This document shows, one piece after another, positions 1 to 5,014 of a DNA stretch of 5,014 nucleotides (the first letter of the stretch is position 1; each line of letters begins with the position of its first letter). Origin of the DNA: Candidatus Gastranaerophilales bacterium (GTDB lineage Bacteria; Cyanobacteriota; Vampirovibrionia; Gastranaerophilales; Gastranaerophilaceae); contig JAJQFK010000181.1 in NCBI GenBank assembly GCA_021201175.1, positions 2,511 through 7,524 of the forward strand, given 5' to 3'. The position numbers were made by a program, and so were the translations under genes. The notes beneath the pieces were generated by a model. It did not search any database, was not told where the DNA came from, and worked only from the letters and a program-made list of their open reading frames with translations.

Positions 1-63
1 TTTCAATCCCGGCTTTAATACCTAAACCAAAAAAAAATCGTAAAAATCCGCCTTTTTAATCAT
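1..63 (-). pseudogene. Possible start of a further downstream gene, frame broken after 13 codons, partial at left edge
   Basis: An ATG at 63-61 on the minus strand lies two bases after the stop codon of the membrane-protein gene and is preceded by GAGG (73-70) with a 6-base spacer, which is good start-site geometry. The frame reads MIKKADFYDFFLV and then meets TAG. The interruption falls at a run of nine T on the coding strand (plus-strand 29-37). With one extra T the reading would become MIKKADFYDFFFGLGIKAGIE and stay open to the window edge. I infer a gene that continues to the left and carries either a sequencing error, a real frameshift, or a site of transcriptional or ribosomal slippage. 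No family is recognisable from about 21 residues. The alternative is that this is simply 3' untranslated DNA and the start signal is chance. Confidence is low to moderate. Confidence 0.35.
29..37. repeat. A9 homopolymer (T9 on the coding strand)
   Basis: There are nine consecutive A on the plus strand. On the minus strand this is a T9 run inside the short reading frame that starts at 63, and it marks exactly the point where that frame would need a one-base change to stay open. Runs of this length are known sites of RNA polymerase slippage and of sequencing error. Confidence 0.9.
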
Positions 64-65
64 TT

Positions 66-770
66 TTAACCTCGGCATTCCCCCCCCCCCAGCACTTCGT
101 CAAATAAATCCGAAAGAAACAAGGCAAAGGAGAAAAATGCTACAACAATAGTATAAGAATATAATATGGGTAATACTATTATTTGACCAAACATTTCACT
201 TACCAGTTTGTAAAGCAAAAATACAGGCAGCGCAATTAAAAATATTGATTGAACTAAATAATTTAAAACTTGAACAAGAAAATTACCGGCACTACGCATT
301 ATTATATTTAATTTTAAGGCATCTCTCAATTTCCCTCTTCCGGAATAAAGAATCAACGGACTTAAAATTATAGGGGCACAAAAACAACCAATTCCCACAT
401 ATATTACATTCATAACAAACGGTTCATATGACAATTCACGGCAAAAAGCATATAGAAAATAACAAATAACTGAACCGGGAAGGATACAAAGTATTCCTAT
501 TATGGTTTTTAATATAAATTCGGGAATACTAAATAAACTGGGAAATAATGGTACTATATTATTTGTATTTCGATACATAGCTACTGTTGCAGTTCCTAAC
601 ATTAGTATACTTAACAGCCCGATTGCAAGAAATAAATTTGTTTGACTATTTAACAATTGATTGGCATTACCATTAATTAATATAAATACAAATAATGCAT
701 AAAAACTGATTTTGACAAACCACCAATCATCGCTCGAAATACTTCTCAATGAGTTCAGAACAGACGCCAT
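66..770 (-). CDS. Hypothetical polytopic inner-membrane protein, six predicted helices, 234 aa
   Basis: I do not recognise the family with certainty. The 234-residue product is strongly hydrophobic, with membrane segments by eye at about 17-34, 46-66, 86-108, 120-142, 164-190 and 196-221. There is no signal peptide beyond the first helix and no catalytic motif. The loop between helices 4 and 5 (residues 143-160, with SGRGKLRDALKL) followed by a long hydrophobic pair recalls the layout of DUF4013-type membrane proteins. This is only a resemblance and needs a profile search. The ATG at 770 is well supported by GAGGAGG six bases upstream. The gene begins 33 bp after the ftsH stop on the same strand with no terminator between, so it is probably co-transcribed with ftsH. 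The C-terminus is odd: an 11-G tract encodes LGGG, giving the tail LGGGECRG. One G fewer would give LGGGNAEVKND, so the last few residues are uncertain. Confidence 0.8.
   Translation of the reverse strand: MASVLNSLRSISSDDWWFVKISFYALFVFILINGNANQLLNSQTNLFLAIGLLSILMLGTATVAMYRNTNNIVPLFPSLFSIPEFILKTIIGILCILPGSVICYFLYAFCRELSYEPFVMNVIYVGIGCFCAPIILSPLILYSGRGKLRDALKLNIIMRSAGNFLVQVLNYLVQSIFLIALPVFLLYKLVSEMFGQIIVLPILYSYTIVVAFFSFALFLSDLFDEVLGGGECRG
70..73 (-). promoter_or_regulatory. Possible ribosome binding site for the broken frame at the left edge
   Basis: GAGG on the minus strand, six bases before the ATG at 63. It overlaps the last codons of the membrane-protein gene, an arrangement that would allow translational coupling. 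Confidence 0.35.
80..90. repeat. C11 homopolymer (G11 on the coding strand) near the 3' end of the membrane-protein gene
   Basis: Eleven consecutive C on the plus strand in otherwise AT-rich DNA. In the minus-strand gene it supplies the last base of a Leu codon, three Gly codons and the first base of a Glu codon. With 11 G the gene ends at TAA 68-66. With 10 G it would end at TAA 58-56, overlapping the next ATG by 8 bases. With 12 G it would read through to TAG in the frame of the ATG at 63. Poly-G tracts of this length are typical of phase-variable simple repeats and are also prone to assembly error. Confidence 0.9.
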
Positions 771-776
771 TAATAT

Positions 777-783
777 CCTCCTC
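777..783 (-). promoter_or_regulatory. Strong Shine-Dalgarno for the six-helix membrane protein
   Basis: GAGGAGG on the minus strand with a 6-base spacer (ATATTA) to the ATG at 770. It is a near-perfect match to the anti-Shine-Dalgarno, fixes this start, and suggests efficient translation downstream of ftsH. Confidence 0.85.
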
Positions 784-803
784 TTTTTTTATTTATATAC
801 CCG

Positions 804-2672
804 TTATAATTTATCGCTAAACTCGTCACCTTTAATTTTTGTAATAATATTGGTTACATCATTATCATCAAGAGTTTCTTTTTCTAAAAGTTCTTTTGCA
901 ATTGCATCAAGTAAATCTCTATTTTCATTAAGTAATTGTTTAGCTGTTTCGTATCTTTCATCAATAATCTTTTTCACTTCTCTGTCTAAATCAGCAGCAA
1001 ATTCTTCGGAAAAATCTCTTGTTGTACCAAAATCTCTGCCCATAAAAACGTGTTCCTGTGATTTCCCATAAGTCATTGCCCCCATTTTAGTTGACATTCC
1101 CCATTGAGTAACCATTTTTTTAGCGACTTCCGTAACTTTTTCAAGGTCACTTGAAGCACCTGTTGAAATTTTATCAATTCCATATACTATTTCTTCTGCG
1201 ACTCTGCCGCCTAAAGTCATTGTTATCTGATCCAATAATTTTGCTTTGCTGACATGAACCTTGTTATCTTCCGGTTTTGTCCATGTTATTCCAAGCGCAT
1301 ATCCTCTTGGAATAATAGTAACTTTATGAAGTTCATCGCAATTTTTTAACAATTTAGCAAGTAAAGCATGTCCTACTTCGTGGTAAGATGTAATTTCTTT
1401 ATCCTCATCAGTCATAACTTTGCTTTTCTTTTCTATTCCGGCAATGACCCTATCTATAGCGCTGTCAATTTCTGACATATTGATAACATTTTTATTGTTT
1501 CTTGCAGCGAGCAAAGCCGCTTCATTAAGCAGACTTTGTAAATCTGCGCCGGTAAATCCGGGGGTTCTTTTGGCTAAAACTTTTAAATCGACATCTTTAT
1601 TAAGCGGTTTTCCTTTTGCATGCACTTCAAGAATTTTTTCGCGTCCTTTTACATCGGGCAGACTAACCATAATTTGTCTGTCAAAACGACCGGGGCGCAA
1701 CAACGCATTATCAAGTATATCAGGTCTATTTGTAGCAGCCAGAATAATGACATTAGTATTTTCATCAAATCCGTCCATTTCAACAAGGAGCTGATTAAGA
1801 GTCTGTTCTCTTTCATCATGACCACCGCCGAGTCCTGCCCCTCTTTGTCTGCCTACAGCATCAATTTCATCAATAAAAACAATACAAGGCTGATGTTTTT
1901 TTGCTTGTTCAAATAAATCTCTGACTCTTGAAGCTCCAACCCCGACAAACATTTCTACGAAGTCTGAACCGCTGATAGAAAAGAACGGAACTCCCGCTTC
2001 TCCTGCTACTGCTTTTGCCATTAATGTTTTACCTGTTCCGGGTGCTCCTACAAGAAGTACACCTTTTGGAATTTTTGCGCCAAGTTTAAGATACTTTTCG
2101 CCATTTTTAAGAAAATCAACAATTTCTTCAAGTTCTTGTTTTTCTTCATCAATGCCGGCGACATCTTTGAATGTAACTTTTACCTTGCTGTCAAGCAGCA
2201 TTTTAGCTTTGCTTTTACCAAATGATAATGCCTGTGAACCGCCTGTTTGTATGACTTTTGCAAGTATTATAAAGAATGCTATTATTAATATTATAGGAAG
2301 TGCCGTTCCTAACAGCCCGACAAAAGAAGTAGATTCATTAGATTTTTTAATGTCTATATTAACGTTATTTTCTTCAAGTGTTGAATATAATGAATCATTG
2401 TTTGTCGGAATATTAACCCTATAACGCAAATAAGCCGTTACAACATCTTTATCATTAATCTTACTTATTATATTGTCATTAACAGGTATAGCAGTAACCG
2501 TGTCATTTTCAATTACAACTTCTTTAATTTCCGCATTTTTTACTTTTGATAGAAATTCCGTATATGTCAGATATTTTGTAGAAGTGGTTGAACCGGTAAA
2601 AAGCATTGATGCCAATGCAAGAACAAGTATTACCACAACAAGCCATATTCCGACAGATTGATTTTTATTCAT
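804..2672 (-). CDS. ftsH: ATP-dependent zinc metalloprotease FtsH (AAA+ / peptidase M41)
   Basis: FtsH is a membrane-anchored hexameric protease that uses ATP to extract and degrade damaged membrane proteins and selected cytosolic regulators. Counting from the ATG at 2672 gives 622 residues, normal for the family. Helix 1 is at about 9-25, the extracytoplasmic domain at about 26-116 and helix 2 at about 117-141. The AAA+ module follows: Walker A GAPGTGKT at 209-216, pore motif FVG at 242-244, Walker B IVFIDEID at 264-271, and a second region of homology ending GRFDR with arginine fingers R329 and R332. The M41 domain carries HEVGH at 431-435 (zinc ligands H431 and H435, catalytic E432), and D509 in GASSDLEK is the likely third zinc ligand. 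All key residues are intact, so the enzyme should be active. HEVGH rather than HEAGH is common in the cyanobacterial/plastid branch. A GTG at 2681 is in frame but lies inside the Shine-Dalgarno, so the ATG is preferred. It probably heads an operon with the membrane protein downstream. Confidence 0.97.
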   Translation of the reverse strand: MNKNQSVGIWLVVVILVLALASMLFTGSTTSTKYLTYTEFLSKVKNAEIKEVVIENDTVTAIPVNDNIISKINDKDVVTAYLRYRVNIPTNNDSLYSTLEENNVNIDIKKSNESTSFVGLLGTALPIILIIAFFIILAKVIQTGGSQALSFGKSKAKMLLDSKVKVTFKDVAGIDEEKQELEEIVDFLKNGEKYLKLGAKIPKGVLLVGAPGTGKTLMAKAVAGEAGVPFFSISGSDFVEMFVGVGASRVRDLFEQAKKHQPCIVFIDEIDAVGRQRGAGLGGGHDEREQTLNQLLVEMDGFDENTNVIILAATNRPDILDNALLRPGRFDRQIMVSLPDVKGREKILEVHAKGKPLNKDVDLKVLAKRTPGFTGADLQSLLNEAALLAARNNKNVINMSEIDSAIDRVIAGIEKKSKVMTDEDKEITSYHEVGHALLAKLLKNCDELHKVTIIPRGYALGITWTKPEDNKVHVSKAKLLDQITMTLGGRVAEEIVYGIDKISTGASSDLEKVTEVAKKMVTQWGMSTKMGAMTYGKSQEHVFMGRDFGTTRDFSEEFAADLDREVKKIIDERYETAKQLLNENRDLLDAIAKELLEKETLDDNDVTNIITKIKGDEFSDKL

Positions 2673-2678
2673 TTTAAG

Positions 2679-2684
2679 CACCTT
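2679..2684 (-). promoter_or_regulatory. ftsH: Shine-Dalgarno that decides the ftsH start
   Basis: AAGGTG on the minus strand, six bases before the ATG at 2672. The upstream in-frame GTG (2681-2679) is the last half of this element and has no good ribosome site of its own, so the nine-base-longer start is unlikely. Confidence 0.75.
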
Positions 2685-2716
2685 ATAACTACAAATCTAT
2701 AACCGGCAATAATTAA

Positions 2717-2725
2717 ATTATATCA
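2717..2725 (-). promoter_or_regulatory. Extended -10 promoter for ftsH
   Basis: TGATATAAT on the minus strand is a perfect extended -10 (TGN plus TATAAT). It lies about 45 bases before the ftsH ATG and would place the transcription start near 2710, with a leader of about 38 bases. No good TTGACA-like -35 is present at 16-19 bp spacing. TTCTTT at a 19-bp spacer is the nearest, which fits reliance on the extended -10. This would give ftsH transcription independent of the symporter upstream. Confidence 0.6.
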
Positions 2726-2764
2726 TGAAACACTTTTTTTAAAAGAACCTGATTTCTGATATTA

Positions 2765-4096
2765 TTATATAATTTCCTTGTATTCTTCCGTATTATTCAA
2801 TAAGTCGTAGTCAATTTCATTTTCATTATCGGCAATAATAGCAGCAACAACGGCATCACTTGCAACGTTAACGGTTGTTCTGGTCATATCAACTACACGG
2901 TCAATAGCAAATAAGAAAGCAAAACCTTCAACAAGCTGCTGCGGTGTCAAGCCTAAACCGTTTAATACAAGTGCTATTGTAATTAAACCGGCGCCTAAAA
3001 TTCCGGCGCAAGTACTTGAAGCGATGATAGCAAGAAGCATAACCTGAATAATCTGTAAAGGTTCAAGCGTAATTCCGTAAGCTTGTGTCAGGAAAATTAC
3101 GGCAGCGGTTTGGAAAAGGGCAGTACCATCCATGTTTAATGTAGCGCCGAGCGGAAGTACAAAACTGCAAACTTTATGAGATATGCCTCGTTTTTCACAG
3201 CATGCAATAGTTAAAGGCAGAGTTGCGCTGCTGCTTGCAGTACCGAAAGCCACAAGAAGCGCTTCTATTATAGCTGTAAAGAAATTACCTACCGGAACTT
3301 TACTGAAAAACTTTAACATAAGAGGATATACAACAAACAGCTGAATACCCAGCCCTATAAAAATTACCGCCAAAAACTTTGTAATTGTGGTAAAAATACT
3401 TAATCCGAAGTTAGAAACAGCTACAGTTGTCAATGCAAATATACCGGGAGCTGCAAAAACCATAATCCAATCAGTAACTTTCATTGTAGCCGCGAACACT
3501 GATTCAAAGAAAGAAACAATAGGTCTGTTAATTTCGCCGATTTTAGATAATGCAAGCGAAAATATCAGAGCGAAGAATATAATCGGAATCATTTCGCCTT
3601 TTGCAAGGGATTCTATCGGATTTTGAGGAATCATATCAAGGAATATATTCCCCAATTGACCTCTTTGTTCCATAAGTGCATTATTAACAAGATTTTGGAT
3701 TTCAATACTGGAGGACTGTGAAATATAACTTTGTACACCTATTCCCGGTTTAAAGGTTAAAACAAGAAAAGCGCCTATTACAACAGCGGCAATAGTAATT
3801 AAAGCGTAATAAAGAATCATCTTTTTTCCGAATTTACCAATTTGCTTGCTGTCGCCGATACTTGAAATACCTACAACAATAGCACTGCAAACAAGAGGAA
3901 TTACAACCATTTGTATTACTCTTATGAATGCCTGCCCGATTATATTTAAGAATTTAACAAACGGAACCCATGTATCTGAATGTTCATGAAAAAAGTTCCC
4001 CAGCAATATACCTGCAATGATTGCTAAAAATATATGCCAATTTCGTTTTATTCCAAGCCCAATGGCTACAAATAATGTCTGTAAATGTAACTTCAT
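2765..4096 (-). CDS. Dicarboxylate/amino acid:cation symporter (DAACS family, GltP/GltPh-like), probably acidic amino acids
   Basis: This is a secondary transporter of the glutamate transporter-homologue fold (inner membrane, trimeric in characterised members), importing acidic amino acids or dicarboxylates with Na+ or H+. Its 443 residues match family length. Family landmarks are present in order: a serine-rich HP1 tip TASSSATLP at 286-294, the helix-7 NMDGT motif at 321-325, and the helix-8 signature DRVVDMTRTTVNVASD at 399-414. Aligned by eye to GltPh, D399, D403, R406, T407, N410 and D414 match D390, D394, R397, T398, N401 and D405. D403 corresponds to the residue that binds the substrate amino group and R406 to the one that binds the side-chain carboxylate, so aspartate/glutamate is more likely than C4-dicarboxylate (inference). 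D323 in NMDGT and D414 are sodium-site positions in GltPh, favouring Na+ coupling. The start ATG at 4096 has AGAGG five bases upstream. It is divergent from murC. The ftsH promoter lies just past its stop. Confidence 0.93.
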   Translation of the reverse strand: MKLHLQTLFVAIGLGIKRNWHIFLAIIAGILLGNFFHEHSDTWVPFVKFLNIIGQAFIRVIQMVVIPLVCSAIVVGISSIGDSKQIGKFGKKMILYYALITIAAVVIGAFLVLTFKPGIGVQSYISQSSSIEIQNLVNNALMEQRGQLGNIFLDMIPQNPIESLAKGEMIPIIFFALIFSLALSKIGEINRPIVSFFESVFAATMKVTDWIMVFAAPGIFALTTVAVSNFGLSIFTTITKFLAVIFIGLGIQLFVVYPLMLKFFSKVPVGNFFTAIIEALLVAFGTASSSATLPLTIACCEKRGISHKVCSFVLPLGATLNMDGTALFQTAAVIFLTQAYGITLEPLQIIQVMLLAIIASSTCAGILGAGLITIALVLNGLGLTPQQLVEGFAFLFAIDRVVDMTRTTVNVASDAVVAAIIADNENEIDYDLLNNTEEYKEII

Positions 4097-4101
4097 ATCA
4101 A

Positions 4102-4106
4102 CCTCT
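4102..4106 (-). promoter_or_regulatory. Shine-Dalgarno for the symporter
   Basis: AGAGG on the minus strand with a 5-base spacer to the ATG at 4096. It supports that start. Confidence 0.7.
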
Positions 4107-4127
4107 ATTCAAATTATAATTAATCAT

Positions 4128-4133
4128 ATTATG
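4128..4133 (-). promoter_or_regulatory. Tentative -10 element for the symporter gene
   Basis: CATAAT on the minus strand would start transcription near 4121, leaving a leader of about 24 bases with the Shine-Dalgarno inside it. The corresponding -35 position (TTATTT or TATTTC) is poor and overlaps the palindrome at 4152-4171. A TATAAT at 4118-4113 is a better hexamer but would start the RNA at the Shine-Dalgarno itself, which is less workable. The region is so AT-rich that chance matches are expected. Confidence 0.3.
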
Positions 4134-4148
4134 TCCGAACACATCGGA
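4134..4148. repeat. Short inverted repeat TCCGA-N5-TCGGA
   Basis: A five-base inverted repeat (4134-4138 and 4144-4148) around ACACA is the only GC-containing patch of the intergenic region. It lies upstream of the symporter's tentative -10. It could be half of a regulator site or a small hairpin, but it is short enough to be chance. Confidence 0.35.
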
Positions 4149-4151
4149 GTG

Positions 4152-4171
4152 AAATAATTGTACAATTATTT
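4152..4171. promoter_or_regulatory. Perfect 20-bp palindrome, candidate operator between the symporter and murC
   Basis: AAATAATTGTACAATTATTT is an exact self-complementary sequence with ten pairs and no spacer. It lies in the 160-bp divergent intergenic region, 56 bp before the symporter ATG and 86 bp before the murC ATG, overlapping the -35 position of the tentative symporter promoter. Uninterrupted symmetry of this length at this place suggests a homodimeric regulator site. It lacks a T-run tail and a loop, so it is not a typical terminator. The regulator is unknown. Confidence 0.5.
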
Positions 4172-4215
4172 AAATAATAATTCAATAATGTAACAATCTG
4201 AATTATTTTTTATTC

Positions 4216-4221
4216 TATAAT
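4216..4221 (+). promoter_or_regulatory. Probable -10 element for murC
   Basis: TATAAT on the plus strand, with a predicted transcription start near 4228 and a leader of about 29 bases before the murC ATG. The -35 position at 17-bp spacing (AACAATC region, 4192-4198) is a poor match, so the call rests on the hexamer and its position. Confidence 0.45.
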
Positions 4222-4256
4222 AATATTTGAATACAGATTATTGAAAAGAGTTGTTC

Positions 4257-5014
4257 ATGGATTTAATAAAAAATAAAAAATTTCACTTTGTAGCAATAGG
4301 CGGAGTAGGAATGAGCGCATTAGCAGTATATCTTGCAAATCACGGCGCCGTTGTTTCGGGAACGGATATACAGCAAAGTAAATATACACTTATTCTTGAA
4401 AATGCCGGCATCAAAGTTAATATAGGACATAATGAAAATTTAGTTGAAAAAGACATGACTATTGTTGCGAGCAGTGCTGTAAAAAATACCAATCCTGAAA
4501 TAATAAAAGCAAAAGAACTCGGATTAAAAATATATCATCGTTCAGATATTTTAAAATTAATATCCGATGAATTTTCTAAAAGACAAGGCTCGTATTTTAT
4601 AGGCTTTTCCGGAACCCACGGGAAAACGACAACAAGCGGTTTATGTTCATACGTTTTATCAAAGTCGGGTTATTCACCCTCTTATGTTGTAGGGGGTATA
4701 ATTCCCGAATTGGGTAATAACGGTATATTTGACGGAGAGAAATATTTTTGCGCCGAATTAGATGAATCTGACGGCACCATTCAAAAATATTCAACCGATA
4801 TAGCCGTGATAAATAATCTGGAAGAAGACCATTTGGATTATTACAAGAATGGTTTTAAAGATATAGCCGAAACATTTAATAAATTTTTGTCAAACAATCC
4901 GGCTCAAAAAGTTATTATAAATACGGATAATTCAGGCAATAACAGTTTTATAAATTTATATCCTGATTATAATTATATAACTTTCGGAATAGAAAACACT
5001 GCAATGTACTATGC
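4257..5014 (+). CDS. murC: UDP-N-acetylmuramate--L-alanine ligase MurC, N-terminal part (runs off the right edge)
   Basis: MurC adds L-alanine to UDP-N-acetylmuramic acid with ATP, the first peptide step of cytoplasmic peptidoglycan precursor synthesis. The frame is open from the ATG at 4257 to the window end, giving 252 full codons. The family is usually about 450-480 residues, so roughly half is present. The N-terminal Rossmann domain for the UDP-sugar has HFVAIGGVGMSALA at 10-23. The central Mur ligase ATP-binding loop is GTHGKTTT at 119-126. AELDESDGT at 166-174 is the acidic metal-binding segment and NLEEDHLDYY at 187-196 the following conserved block. The GIGGxGMS start and GTHGKTTT loop point to MurC rather than MurD, MurE or MurF. 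The related Mpl is hard to exclude without the C-terminus, but the AELDESDG/NLEEDH pattern fits MurC better. The ribosome site is weak (AAGAG at 4246-4250, six bases before ATG). It is divergent from the symporter. A murB or other division and wall genes could follow beyond the edge. Confidence 0.93.
   Translation, partial: MDLIKNKKFHFVAIGGVGMSALAVYLANHGAVVSGTDIQQSKYTLILENAGIKVNIGHNENLVEKDMTIVASSAVKNTNPEIIKAKELGLKIYHRSDILKLISDEFSKRQGSYFIGFSGTHGKTTTSGLCSYVLSKSGYSPSYVVGGIIPELGNNGIFDGEKYFCAELDESDGTIQKYSTDIAVINNLEEDHLDYYKNGFKDIAETFNKFLSNNPAQKVIINTDNSGNNSFINLYPDYNYITFGIENTAMYY

Noticed and set aside
712..1071. 119-codon plus-strand open frame over the membrane protein/ftsH junction
   Set aside because: It runs antisense to ftsH and the membrane-protein start, has serine/leucine-rich shadow composition and no ribosome site, and both real genes are well supported.
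1420..1916. Overlapping plus-strand open frames of 124 and 98 codons inside ftsH
   Set aside because: They are antisense shadows of the highly conserved AAA+ region, with no recognisable protein features.
2152..2661. Two plus-strand frames (90 and 62 codons) over the 5' half of ftsH
   Set aside because: They are shadows of the ftsH N-terminal and AAA+ coding sequence, without start signals.
2731..2760. Possible terminator after the symporter (AGAA...TTCT followed by TTTT on the minus strand)
   Set aside because: The stem is only four weak pairs and the T-run is short and followed by A7, so it is not a credible intrinsic terminator.
3387..3626. 79-codon plus-strand frame inside the symporter gene
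   Set aside because: It is antisense to an intact, clearly recognised symporter.
4113..4118. TATAAT on the minus strand as the symporter promoter
   Set aside because: It would put the transcript start at the Shine-Dalgarno, leaving almost no leader. The AT-rich context makes chance TATAAT matches likely.
4597..4794. 65-codon minus-strand frame inside murC
   Set aside because: It lies opposite the MurC ATP-binding loop and has basic, low-complexity shadow composition, with no upstream ribosome site seen.

Overview
This is a 5 kb, AT-rich stretch of bacterial chromosome with housekeeping content. From left to right it holds the possible start of a broken reading frame (minus strand, at the left edge), an unrecognised six-helix membrane protein (minus), ftsH (minus), a dicarboxylate/amino acid:cation symporter (minus), and the 5' part of murC (plus, running off the right edge). 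The separate FtsH protease and MurC mean a peptidoglycan-making bacterium. The low G+C, the HEVGH zinc motif of FtsH (common in the cyanobacterial/plastid branch) and the style of MurC would fit a gut-type Vampirovibrionia/Melainabacteria (Gastranaerophilales) lineage. That placement is an inference of modest confidence, and other AT-rich phyla are possible.

The three minus-strand genes read symporter, ftsH, membrane protein. The 83-100 bp between the symporter and ftsH contains a good extended -10 promoter (TGATATAAT), so ftsH probably starts its own transcript. Only 33 bp separate ftsH from the membrane-protein gene. That gap is occupied by a strong Shine-Dalgarno and shows no terminator, so the two are probably co-transcribed. 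A third reading frame begins just after the membrane-protein stop with its own GAGG ribosome site, but it is interrupted after 13 codons at a run of nine T (coding strand).

The symporter and murC are divergent, with 160 bp of very AT-rich DNA between them. This contains candidate promoters for both and a perfect 20-bp palindrome at 4152-4171 that looks like an operator. No mobile element, CRISPR array, tRNA or rRNA was seen, and I see no evidence for a whole new system.

The most interesting signals are small. They are an 11-G homopolymer in the last codons of the membrane-protein gene, the nearby T9 tract that breaks the next frame, and the intergenic palindrome. Either homopolymer could be a slippage or phase-variation site, or a sequencing or assembly error.
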